NCBI GenBank assembly: GCA_019054805.1 | Contig: JAHQIY010000014.1 | Location: 1,612,001-1,676,000, forward strand | From: Brachionus manjavacas | Lineage: Eukaryota > Rotifera > Eurotatoria > Ploima > Brachionidae | Length of the DNA stretch: 64,000 bases | Reading direction: 5' to 3' | In this document: positions 49,618 through 59,335 of the stretch, piece by piece | Numbering within the stretch: position 1 is the stretch's first letter | How the letters are laid out: every line of letters starts with the position of its first letter | Notes under the pieces: generated by a model | What the model saw: only the letters and a program-made list of their open reading frames with translations | The model's database searches: none | Told to the model about the DNA's origin: nothing | Translations under genes and position numbers: made by a program

Positions 49618-49925
49618 AAAGGCCTTTTATTGAAGAAATTCCTAGTAGCATACCTCAAGATGAGGCCTTTGAAGCTAATACTAAAGGAAAAACTAGAGGA
49701 AAAGGTAAAAGTAATTTTCCTTTCTATAGTTTTTGCTCCTAGGAGGATGCTTAAAAAATGTCTAGATAGAGAATTTAAATTTTTTGTTCTATTTAGATAA
49801 TAAGTACTATATATTCCTTAAAAAAAAAAATGAATAAAAAATTTTGTTCCAAATTCAGTATTTTAGTTTTTTTTGCATAAAATAAACCCAGGTAATAATT
49901 GCATGCCTTAAATAAATAAAAAATA
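49618..49925 (+). mobile_element. Dispersed repeat family, copy 2 (diverged)
   Basis: Encodes KRPFIEEIPSSIPQDEAFEA, then NTKGKTRGKGK, then a donor/acceptor-like gap and a degraded version of the RSLEDAEKCLDREF exon, followed by the same 3' sequence as copies 1 and 3. It shows the penultimate exon that copy 1 lacks. Confidence 0.5.
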
Positions 49926-50069
49926 TTATCAGAGTATTGAACTTTCGTTTTTTTAACATCAAAAGATTAAATGAAAATAAAAAATTTTGAAAAAAGTTTT
50001 TATTCGAAACAGAAAATAAATATTTACAATTTGGAATATATCACATAATTTAAATTGGACTTTTAGTAC

Positions 50070-50750
50070 TTAAAAAAGAGTATCTAATTTAGAGAAGCTA
50101 GAATTTCGGCTAGATGACGAACTTGTACACTCGCCCGCGGAATCAAGCAACAAAGCTCTAGATCTGTTCAAATCAGTGTTCTTTTTTAGATATTTTTTAT
50201 GGCTGCTTTTCATTTTTGAATAGAAAGACTGAAATAAATTTGTTTTGGCACATTTTTTTTTCTCTTTTTGCATCACAGTGTCAAAAGCCTCCAAATTTTT
50301 CAATTGCTTATCTAGAATAATCTCATTTTTTATTATTTGCTGTAAAATGTCGCCTTTCAGATGATTTTCCTCGCTGACAAAACCATCTTTTTTCATTTTT
50401 CTCAGCTTGTCAAAGCATTTTCTCGCATCCAATTTTTGCTGATTACTTCGGGCACCATTTTTTCTGATGATGAAAAAAATTTCAGACTCTAGACCCACGT
50501 GATTAGCGAGCAAGTTCAAAATGTTTTCTCTATTTGCAATCTGACGTTCAACGCCCAGAACATTCTCGAACACCGAATAGGTCACTTTCAATTGATCACA
50601 CTTTTTTGTCTTCGGGTAGACCTTTTTTAGCACAATTTCGATCAACTGAGCTGCACCAAGTCTAAAGTCATTGTACGAATACTCGTGTTCGATTTTAAAA
50701 TGCTTGCTGCCCATTTGTACCGGAATGCAAACTTTAAACACTTTGCTCAT
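50070..50750 (-). CDS. Small RA/ubiquitin-fold protein, possibly N-terminal RASSF-like
   Basis: Intronless 226-residue protein. Residues 1-100 look like a Ras-association/ubiquitin-like fold: two beta strands (VFKVCIPVQMG, KHFKIEHEYS), a helix (RLGAAQLIEIVLKKVY), then TYSVFENVLGVERQI, ENILNLL and EIFFIIRKNG. The GVER...ENIL...FIIRK pattern resembles the RA domain of RASSF7-10. The rest is Lys-rich and probably helical (about 105-205) with a Ser-rich tail (CTSSSSSRNSSFSKLD). It lacks the long coiled coil of vertebrate RASSF7-10. If the assignment holds, it would bind small GTPases or polarity partners. The start is the first ATG with an AT-rich leader. It is an isolated gene with transposon-rich flanks; lack of introns is unusual here and could mean a retrocopy. 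Confidence 0.5.
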   Translation of the reverse strand: MSKVFKVCIPVQMGSKHFKIEHEYSYNDFRLGAAQLIEIVLKKVYPKTKKCDQLKVTYSVFENVLGVERQIANRENILNLLANHVGLESEIFFIIRKNGARSNQQKLDARKCFDKLRKMKKDGFVSEENHLKGDILQQIIKNEIILDKQLKNLEAFDTVMQKEKKKCAKTNLFQSFYSKMKSSHKKYLKKNTDLNRSRALLLDSAGECTSSSSSRNSSFSKLDTLF

Positions 50751-52129
50751 TTTGTTTGTTTTTCTAGCAAAAGTTAAGAAATAAAATTTAAATTAATTAA
50801 AATTTTCCGAGTTTAAATAAAGATTTTGTTTCTTTTCTAATTGGCCTTTTTGACTCATTAAATTCCTATAAAACCAATTGATCATAATATGCTAATCAAA
50901 TAGTTTCAAATAATTAATAGTTGTGTAATTTCTCGAATTTTTTGTCCGTGAATTATTTAATTAGAAATTGATAGTTGAAATAAATTCGACTGGTTAAGTA
51001 GTCGATCTTGAAAATTAAATCATTTTTAAAGTTGATCTCGAAATTTTTTAGTGTTAATGAGCTATCTTATCTATCGGGTCCAAATCTTTGTGTGGACTAA
51101 CCAAACTAAGAGATAGCTCCGAGTTATTTATAGCGATGAATTGTGTCCAAAACAATGGAGATAAATTTGAGATTGCAGCTTATTGAAATATTAGACTTAT
51201 CTTTTTTTCTCACCTTTAATAAAAATGAAAGTTATACTAAATTGAGACACAATGGCTTCGTAATTGATTTTTTTTATACACAGGGAAAGTATTTCACTTT
51301 AAAATGCAAAATATTTTCGGACATTATCTATTTGTTCATTTGAGTCAAGCGGCAATAAAAAAGATTAAAACATTTTTTTATTTTTTCAAAAATTAATCCG
51401 ACAACAAAAAGAAAAGTCATAAAACTAACATTTTTTGTCTGTTCATATCCTAAAATCAAATTTTTATACAAACGATAGATAGGTGAAGTGCACGGCCAAG
51501 TGCTATTCTTTTTATATAAATTTAAAAAAGGAAATATGTATTTGCATTATATAATCTCATTTTAAATAAAACTCATTGGTGCCATAATTTACAGTTTTTA
51601 TTTGATTTTAAAATTTCGCGCACAATCAATATTCAATAATCGTAGGATGATTGGGAATTTTAATTTGAATATTTGCTTTTCTAATTACTTTTTTCCGTAT
51701 AGAAGAAAATTAAAGATTTTTTCTTCTCATTAATAGCTTTGTCACCTTCAATTCATGAGCAGACAACGAACTTTCTCAGTCACATCCCGTTCAATATTGA
51801 TCACTAGACACTCTTGAAGACACAAATTTTCAACAAGACTCTAAAATTTAGAAAATTTAATTTTACAAGGACGCTGTTCTCTTTTTTTTATTTTATTTAT
51901 TAATCTAAAACCGCATGGACAAAAAAGAAATTATAAAAAACTCACAAAAGGCAAAATTTTAAAACTTTAAATAGGTCTGATAAATATAAAAATCAGATTA
52001 CATTATAGAATTTTTTGTTAGAGAACGCAGTTAATAAAATTCACTGATAAATTTTTTTCTTCCTCCTCTACTTAAATTTGATTCTTGATATAAAAAATAT
52101 AATTGCTGCTATGATAAAAAGATTTTACC
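50751..52129. other. AT-rich spacer with a cruciform-like repeat
   Basis: Contains the nested inverted repeat at 51059-51119 and an unrecognised 61-codon plus-strand frame (51155-51343, ATG start). No gene can be supported. Confidence 0.5.
51059..51119. repeat. Nested inverted repeat (cruciform-like)
   Basis: GAGCTATCT (51059-51067) pairs exactly with AGATAGCTC (51111-51119); an inner GTCCA/TGGAC pair is nested inside. It lies about 310 bp upstream of the RA-domain gene start. Confidence 0.5.
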
Positions 52130-52255
52130 ATAATTCACGTAAATTTCCGTAATTTAACAACAATTTACGATAATTAACGTAATTTACTGTAAAATACTAA
52201 AAGCAAAATTCAAAAATTTACGGTAATTTACATTAATTATCGAAAATTTTTGTCA
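52130..52255. repeat. Cluster of TTTACG/GTAAA palindromes with an imperfect 24-bp inverted repeat
   Basis: TTTACGATAATTAACG... at about 52164-52187 recurs inverted at 52223-52246 with three mismatches in 24 nt. The motif GTAATTTAC is repeated around it in both orientations. It may be the core of a small foldback element. Confidence 0.5.
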
Positions 52256-53825
52256 AATTACTTAAATTAGCTCAAGAAAAGTATCAAAAGTTTTTTTTAA
52301 ATCCTTTTTCTTGAAAAATTTTGATTTTTCAAATATTATTTTTTACTTAATATATGAAATATTGAATTATTTTTTGTAAAATTTGGTAAATTTTTGTAAA
52401 AAATAGTGATATTATATAATTTGTAAAAATTGGTAAAATTTTACTTCATTTTTTTTTTAACAAACATACATAGAAAATAACAAAAAAATGCGGAGATATA
52501 CCTTAACATTTTTAAGCTCAAATTAAAAAAAAATTAATAGACAATTAATACTGTTTTAATTTAAAAAGGAAGTACTAGTTTTTGATCTATGCATAGTTTA
52601 ATTATCTTAAAGTTTTGATAATTAAGTCCAAACTTGACTTTGACTTTTGACCAACTTTAAACAAAAGAGATGAGTATCAATCAAAATAAGGCAAAATAAA
52701 AGTTTTGAAAATCAATGTTTTTACAATATAAATATTTATTTTTCTACTCTAATTGTACATATATAAATACATATTCTAATTATATTGCAACCATATGGGC
52801 TGATAAGAAGGCTATGCCATTCGTAACTGCCCTGGAAAAACTTTTCCTAAATTATTTTTTTTTAATTTAGTTAGTTAAAAAGTTCTAAAAAACTTTTTTT
52901 TACCGATGCTGTGAGAAAAAAGAGTCTTTTTTAACTGAACAATTTTTAGTATTTTTTTACTGTGTAAACTTAGATTCAAATTCTTTATTTACAAAAATGT
53001 AATTTTAAAAAGAATACATCAAGTATCATCTTGGAAAAGTCATAGAGAATGTTCCTTTAAAATTTAAAAACACTTTTTAAAATAATAATTTTTTTTTTTA
53101 AATCCGATCATTACATTTTTTATGACTAAATTCCGCACAAAATTAAACTAAATTAAACAGGAAAATTTTATTTTATAATAAAAATAATTAAATGATTAAA
53201 AAAAATTTTCTATTATTTTTCTTGATTAATACATAGTTTAATTTTGAAATTTTTTTTTTAATAATATTCAAGATTTGAGTTCCAAAATTGCTTTTTTTAA
53301 TCAGCCATAAAAGTAAAGGCTAATTTTGAGTCAAAAGTGACTATCAAGAATTTAACCTAAATCTGACAATTAAGTTTCTTTTCATATATTTTTAAATTTT
53401 ATGCTTTATTTTTTAAGAGCGCTTTGTTAAGTAAATATTTGGGATTGTTTTTTTTTCAGATCATATGATTAAATTTAAAATTCTGCCTCACAGTAAATTC
53501 ATTTTTAATTTCAAATTTTAGTATAGGTCACCTTTTTTCAAACCACATTCGTCATAGATAAAAATTTACAGGAAGTCTGATTTCTTGATTTCTTGATCTC
53601 TTGTTCACAGAGCTTTTAATTAATCTTGTGTAAAAATATTCAAAGGTTTTGACATTCGTTCAATCAGATTTGTATTTTACAAATCATGGAATAAAATTTA
53701 ATAAAATTTAGCAAAAATTTATTTATTTTTTTTTAAGTATAACATTTGCAAACATTTGCAACTACAGTATAAAAAAATTCCAGTTTAGTTTTTATTTTTT
53801 CTAAAGTTAATAAAAAAAGTTAAAA
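52256..53825. other. AT-rich spacer
   Basis: Low-complexity A/T with long T and A runs. I see no gene, RNA or element. Confidence 0.6.
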
Positions 53826-54030
53826 ATGCCAAAAAAAAAGCTATAATGGGATAAAGTTAAGGTATTTACCAATAATACTGAACTCGAAACATTGCTCAGG
53901 AACGATTCACATCGAAACAAATCAAAAACTGGTTCACAGACTCTTAAATGTAACGAATGCCAACTAGAAATCAGTGTTGAAAATGAGGCTAATGGAAAAG
54001 AGGTCGTGGGCGTCCAAGAAAAAGGAAAGT
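53826..54030 (+). pseudogene. Transposon-derived finger/AT-hook exon, disrupted
   Basis: ATG, then MPKKKL, an in-frame stop, then WDKVKVFTNNTELETLLRND and KSKTGSQTLKCNEC, which resembles the first half of a FLYWCH-type finger (W...F...E...L...K-C). A one-base frame shift at about 53995 would be needed to enter GRGRPRKRK, a typical AT-hook. With a stop and a frame shift this copy is dead. The last exon of the same family follows at 54.7 kb (copy 3), separated by an inserted repeat. Confidence 0.45.
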
Positions 54031-54349
54031 TGTTTTTGTACTCTAGTAATTATTTTTTATTCTTGAATGTATGATTCTACGACATACATTATTATAAAAT
54101 CAAATATGTAATATTGTTTTTTTTTACAGCTAGCAAATATGCAAATTTTCTCACATGATTTATCTCTCTATTGTATTATGCTATTATTTCTTTTTTTTTT
54201 TTTATTTTAATAGTCCTATTTTTATTTAATTATTTCAAAACATGTCTAACATTATGTCTACTTTTATCTTAATTATTTGTTTTTTTTTCTTTTATAATTA
54301 TATATTTTAATCTCATAAACTTATCTTATCATTATTGTATTTTGATCAT

Positions 54350-54440
54350 TAGGCTGAAAGGAAGGACTAAGTTCCATTCCAACCTGCCCGGGTATTACCC
54401 TAACTATATTTAATAAATAAATAATAATAAATTATAAAGT
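54350..54440 (+). mobile_element. 3' end of a dispersed element with AAT-rich tail
   Basis: GGAAGGACTAAGTTCCATTC, CCTGCCCGGGTATTACCC and then a tail of AAT/AAAT units. The GC-rich part recurs inverted at about 47224-47275. It looks like an insertion between two exons of the disrupted transposon at 53.8-55.0 kb. Confidence 0.45.
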
Positions 54441-54690
54441 TCAAATTTAATTGACTTTTTATTCTATAGATAATTTTTTTTTCTTGAAAAACTTTTTCCC
54501 ACTTTTCTTTAATTTTACTATTTAATTTTCAAGAAAATTTCGGAAAATAACCCAGTCAAGCTAAAACCGATGACTTCAAGGATGTTTCATCTATGAATCA
54601 TCTCAATTTTTATGCATTAAAAATAAGAAAATTTTCACTTTTCCTCTTCAGAACATTTATTTTTTTTTTATTTAATAAATAAATTTGAAT

Positions 54691-55012
54691 TATTTTTCTT
54701 TTTGTAGTTTTCGCTCTTTGGAGGATGCTGAAAAATGCCTTGATCGAGAATTTAAGGAGAATAATTGGATTGTAAAAAGAACGACAGAAACAAAAATTAA
54801 AAAATTAAGTATTTTTTTCTCCTTTAAATAATATATTTTGTTTTTGTTTTTACTTTTTTGTTCTACTTAGATAATTACAGATATATTTTTCTAAAAAAAT
54901 AATAAATAAAAAATTTTGTTCTAGATTCAGTAATTTAGTTTTTTTTTTTTGCAAAAAATTAGAAACAAGTAATAATTATATGCCTAATAATAAATAAACA
55001 ATTATTTATTAT
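54691..55012 (+). mobile_element. Dispersed repeat family, copy 3
   Basis: Almost identical to copy 1 (46912-47219). Encodes RSLEDAEKCLDREFKENNWI, then VKRTTETKIKKL and a stop. The acceptor-like TTTTTGTAG before it and the finger/AT-hook exon 0.7 kb upstream suggest it is the last exon of a formerly multi-exon transposon gene. Confidence 0.55.
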
Positions 55013-55107
55013 TTATATTGTTTTGAAAAGTCATCGGGATCAGTGTTTTAGTTGATGATTTTTCAATGATCTTGACTGATTTCTAAATGAATCATTTTTT
55101 TGACTGA

Positions 55108-55206
55108 GATATGACTCGTGTCCGCTAAGCCAATACCCATTTGGCACAAAACATTTCATATCCAATACTTGTATTTATTTTATGACTAATATTCACATAG
55201 TGTCTT
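55108..55206 (-). pseudogene. Broken fragment of the GH31 (MYORG-like) gene
   Basis: This ~100-bp stretch aligns without large gaps to 60983-61090, inside exon 1 of the minus-strand glycosidase. It still reads VNISHKINT and, after a one-base frame shift, VPNGYWLSGHESY, matching VSISHKINS and ELNGYWFGGHESY of the intact gene. It is a truncated relic about 5 kb from the intact copy, lying next to the TIR element. Confidence 0.7.
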
Positions 55207-55271
55207 TTTTAGACAAATCCCCAAAGCAATATCGAATCACACGGATTCAAATCATCGGTAGAAGATAAATA

Positions 55272-55931
55272 GGGTCTAGTGGAAAATATGAACAATTGTT
55301 CACAAAAAAATGTGACCATGAGTATCAAGTCCAAAATGTGAACATTTTGTTCACATAATCTCTGATCACATATGTGGTGACCAAAATAGATAAATAAAAA
55401 TTTAAAAAAATTTTTCGAGTCCAGTTTTTATTTTTTGTGAACATTAATTTTAGAATAAAAGTTTAAATATAAATGCAAATAAAAAAAAAGATAAATACCA
55501 ATTCCTTTTTTTATTAGTTTTTATGTTTTTTTGCCACATGCAACTTGATGTTTTTCATTATTCTCCACATTAATCACACGGTTCAGGGTTTGCATTTTTG
55601 CTGAGTGCTGTTTTTACTACATTCAAAGTTTCTTGAGAAGTAGTAATTTCAGTCATTGCTTTTTCACCTGCGTTTAGATTTAAAACGCTTAATTCCTTAT
55701 CTTTTGTAATTAAACTCTCACTAAAACTCAACTTGGCATCACTATTTTGGTTATTTTTTGGTGTATCATCGGATTTTGATTTAACTAAAGTAACGGATTC
55801 TAAATCAATATTTCAATCAATATCACCAAATATGTGATCAGAGATTATGTGAACAAAATGTTCACATTTTGGACTTGATACTCATGGTCACATTTTTTTG
55901 TGAACAATTGTTCACATTTTCCACTAGACCC
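55272..55931. mobile_element. 660-bp DNA transposon with 109-bp TIRs and 8-bp target duplication
   Basis: The first 109 bp (GGGTCTAGTGGAAAATATGA...) and the reverse complement of the last 109 bp differ at only two positions. The element is flanked on both sides by GATAAATA (55264-55271 and 55932-55939), a perfect 8-bp target-site duplication. Within each TIR the motif GTGAACA/TGTTCAC is repeated in both orientations, as expected for transposase-binding sites. An 8-bp duplication suits hAT, P or Merlin superfamilies; the GGG terminus does not settle which. No transposase is encoded, so it is non-autonomous. Confidence 0.9.
55570..55812 (-). CDS. 80-codon ORF carried inside the TIR element
   Basis: Open minus-strand frame of 80 codons and a stop, filling most of the element's interior. 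It reads NIDLESVTLVKSKSDDTPKN, later LSVLNLNAGEKAMTEITTSQ, and ends NPEPCD. Composition is Ser/Thr/Lys/Glu-rich and disordered-looking; I do not recognise it. There is no ATG near its start, but GATTTAG just upstream could be a splice acceptor, so it may be a captured exon rather than a complete gene. The internal ATG (MTEITTSQ) would give only about 32 codons. Confidence 0.4.
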   Translation of the reverse strand, partial: NIDLESVTLVKSKSDDTPKNNQNSDAKLSFSESLITKDKELSVLNLNAGEKAMTEITTSQETLNVVKTALSKNANPEPCD

Positions 55932-56090
55932 GATAAATATTCCAAAATTATAAACAAAGACTGTTTTGGTCCAGATTGTACAAATTGTTTGTTCAATATA
56001 AAATTTATACGTATATTCTCTTTTTGAATAAGGTATTTTTCTTTTGTGTGTTGCTCACATTTTTTATATTTTTAATCTCTTTGTATAATA

Positions 56091-56975
56091 ACCCGTGTTC
56101 AAAAAAGGTTGGCGCAAGTTTGTTTTCAATGAAATATGGTGATTGGTTCATCCAAAACTTTTGAAATTTTATACATTCTATTAGACTTTCATGATTACAA
56201 AACAGTATGTATCATATATCTGCTTTGTTTATTCTGGAAACAAACCACAAAGTAATTATAATAGTAAAAAAGCAGAAAAAATAATTCTTTGCGAAATAAA
56301 AAAAAACACAAATGAACAGTGATTAGTATTATATCAAATAAAAGCTCAGCTAATTAGCTCTAATTTAAACACATAAACTTATACTTTGAACTTAGTCATT
56401 ATAAAAAACAAATAACATACCATATATTACCATACCATATACCTGAAGACTACCATATATTTTTCATAAAACAGAATAGATAAAATAGTAAAGAAAATAA
56501 TAAATTTTAATATTTTTTTTAAAAAAGTTGAATCAAATTTATGAAAGTGTTTAAAATATGGTGAAAATACTTTGTTCCATTCAAAAGTTATACGACCAAA
56601 ATCAAAAATACATCAAATATTTCGCCTTTTAAAATAAGGTTAAAATTGAAGGGTTTTTTGAGTATATCTTTTGAACAAAATTTAATAAAAAAAATATCTA
56701 TATATCATTTTGATCCTTGTTTGATTATCTATCAAATGAAATATAATACTTATTAAAAAAGTATCAATAACTAGTAGGACATTGAGATTATTTAGGTGGG
56801 ATCAAGGTTATGCGGTTTTTTTCCGGAATAAACAAAGCAGATATATGATACATAGTGTTTTGTAATCATGAAAGTCTAATGTATATAAGCATATATAAAA
56901 TTTCAAAAGTTTTGGATGAACCAATCACCAGATTTTATCGAAACAAATTCGCACCAACCTTTTGTGAACACCCGT
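56091..56975. mobile_element. 885-bp MITE with ~150-bp TIRs and TA duplication
   Basis: The left end ACCCGTGTTCAAAAAAGGTT and about 150 bp following recur inverted at the right end (ending CCTTTTGTGAACACCCGT) with scattered mismatches. Both ends are flanked by TA. Long TIRs with a TA duplication suggest a Tc1/mariner-type non-autonomous element. The interior is A/T-rich without a coding frame. The right end abuts the AAT tail of a SINE-like element. Confidence 0.8.
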
Positions 56976-57050
56976 TAATAATAAAAATAAAATGAGCTAA
57001 ATCAGGCATTTGCCTGTAGAGCAAGACTAAGAGTCTCACTATGGTAGCTA
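56976..57050 (-). mobile_element. SINE-like element, short form, diverged
   Basis: Minus strand: TAGCTACCATAGTGAGACTC, TAGTCTTGCTC, CAGGCAAATGCCTG, AGCTCATT and an A/T-rich tail. It matches the elements at 26633 and 62263 in order but with many substitutions, so it is an older copy. The neighbouring MITE inserted in its tail. Confidence 0.5.
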
Positions 57051-57424
57051 AAACGAGTTAAAAAACATAAGATAATTTAAACTAAAAAGAATAAATTTTA
57101 TTTAATTGAAGTTGATCTGACGCTAAAAAATCATCCCGGATGATTTATATAAATATTCATTGGCAGTGTTACAGTTTTCTTTTTTTTATAAGAAGGAAAA
57201 TTAAAAAAAATGTATTGTATTCAAACAAATTTATGTTTCTATGTTTAAATTTTTAAAATTTTCTTATTTCAAACAAAATATTTATTTAACGCTTTAATTC
57301 GATTTAATGCAATAAATTAGATTTTCATTCAAAACGTCTCTTTTGTGTTCAATATTTTTTCTAGTTTAAAAATTTATGAAGAATGAGGCAAAATTTAATT
57401 ATGCCGAGTTTATTAAAAATTATA
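57051..57424. other. AT-rich 3' flank of the EGF/ShK gene
   Basis: Low-complexity sequence expected to include the 3' UTR of the minus-strand EGF/ShK gene. Nothing else seen. Confidence 0.55.
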
Positions 57425-58980
57425 TCATAGTTGACATTTGCAAGTTTTGGGACATAGAACTCTAAGATCTTTATCAATGCAAAAGTCCTTTAGACAAATC
57501 TTCGGGTCTTCTGGTAAGGAGGCACAATCAGAAGTTATTGAACAATCATTTCCACTGTAACCAACTAAGCAAATGCACCTACACATAGCCGGATCAAATA
57601 TTCCATTATTTTGGCATGATATTTTGTTGCAAAGCTTTAAATTTTTTAAAATAATTTCCAAGATTTTATTATTTTTTTGATTTTATGATTTAATAGTCTT
57701 ACTTTTGGCGAGTTGGTTGACAATAATGGTGAATTTTTGCATTGACACGTTTTTGGACATAAAGCTTTAAGATCACTATCATAACAAAAAGCATCACTGC
57801 AATCTTTTGGATCATTTGGCAAAGAACTACAATCAGGACCAATTGAACAATCATTCCCGCTGAATCCAAATAAGCATTTACATTTACAGCTAGCTGGATC
57901 AAATATTCCGTTATTTCGGCATGAAATTTTGCTACAGAGCTAAGAAATAATCGAATTTTAATAAAGCTTATAAAATTTAGCTCTCTTTATTTAGCTATAA
58001 ATTTTTTTTGAGAAATATAAAAAAACTTATAAAAAAGAACCGTCTTTCAATTAAATTAACAATTTTACTTGTGATGAGTTTGTTGGTATAGACGATGAAT
58101 TACTGCATTGACAGGTTTTAGGACAGAAATCTTTAAGATCGTCATCAGTACAAAAGTATTGTCGGCATATCGTCGGGTCTTCTGGTAAAGAAGTACAACC
58201 AGGACCAGTTGAACAATCATATCCGCTGAATCCAGTCAAACATCTACATTTACAGGTATTTGGGTCAAAAACACCATCATTTTGACAAGAAATTGGATTA
58301 CATAGCTAAAATGAAAGAAAAATGAATTCTTTATATTAAAGCAATGTTCTCCTAATTCAAAGCTTCCACCCTTTCTGAATTTACACAATCTGATCACATA
58401 GCCCTGTTCCTCATATATTAAATGAGGTTTTTGAGTAATCAAAAGCTTAAAAAATAATTCTTTATTAAAGAGTTAAAAAATCAATTTAATTTTTACAAAA
58501 TTTCACAAATATCATTCATCTGATTCATCTTTTTTTTTGAATTTTACCTTTCGAAATTTTTTCACATCATTTTTTCGACTTTTAATTTCTAAATAAGAAT
58601 AAAATGTCGAAAAAGTCTTGTCATTGTTTTTTTTTTAATTATTTTAATTCCTTTCTCTATCAGAATCTGTATCATTAAAATTCATAAAAATTCATTGAAT
58701 TCAAATAGATAAATGGTGAAGAAAATATTAGGATTAGATTTTGTAAAATTCAGGTTTCTTGGAAATTTTGCATTGGCTTCAATATTGGAACATTTTTTTT
58801 GAAAAATTTTCAATAGTTTGTGAAAATGCAAAAAATTCATTAACTAAATTCATTAATTAGTTTTTTTCTTTTATATCCAATTCTTGTATCTGTAAATAAA
58901 CAACTTACTGTATCACGGATGACCCGCTCACCTAGGCTTTGATACAATAAAGTTAAAAGAAACAAATTTTGAAAATGCAT
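57425..58980 (-). CDS. Secreted protein of three tandem EGF-ShK modules
   Basis: Predicted extracellular protein, 251 residues from four exons: 58909-58980, 58069-58305, 57703-57939 and 57425-57634. Exon 1 encodes a 24-residue start with a hydrophobic core (MHFQNLFLLTLLYQSLG), a good signal peptide, and ends at a consensus donor GTAAGT. Exons 2 and 3 are both exactly 237 nt, phase 0, each one EGF-like unit (LCxxISCxNxGxFDP, CKCxCLxGFSGxDCS) joined to one ShKT unit (CxSLPEDPxxC...FCxDxDLKxxCPKTCxC). Exon 4 repeats the module and stops after CKCQL. The modules clearly arose by exon duplication. ShK domains occur in cnidarian and worm secreted proteins, including channel-blocking peptides and in enzymes or matrix proteins; nothing here shows a toxin role. 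A further small 5' exon between 58306 and 58908 cannot be excluded. Confidence 0.8.
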
Positions 58981-59335
58981 TTTTTTATTAAAATTTAAAT
59001 TTTGGAATTTCTTTTATAGCGAAATAAATGTTTTAAAAATTTAATTTTACTTTTATCCAAATGTTTGATTCAATAAATATTTAACTTTTAATTTTTTAAT
59101 TTAGTCTTAAAGAATACATATAAATCACGATCAGGATGATTTAAATCTCTTGTAATTCTTTTGTTCGTTTTATTTTATCAAATTTTTAGTTTTTTTTTTA
59201 ACATAACATATAAAATAGCCTTTAATCAATTTTTTGTTTCATGTAAAAATTTATTAGTTTAAAAAAAAATAAATATTTATTCATACCTTTATAATATAAC
59301 TAGGAATTAAATTTACACCATAAATTAAGTTAAAA
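58981..59335. other. Spacer between EGF/ShK and GH31 genes
   Basis: 355 bp of A/T-rich DNA between two minus-strand genes; it should hold the EGF/ShK promoter and the GH31 3' UTR. No motif assigned. Confidence 0.5.

Noticed and set aside
51155-51343. Plus-strand small gene divergent to the RA-domain gene
   Set aside because: The 62-residue hydrophobic/Lys-rich translation is not recognisable and there is no splice or poly(A) context.
55976-56164. Plus-strand 62-codon frame across the MITE left end
   Set aside because: It runs from flanking DNA into the inverted repeat, so it is an accident of the insertion.
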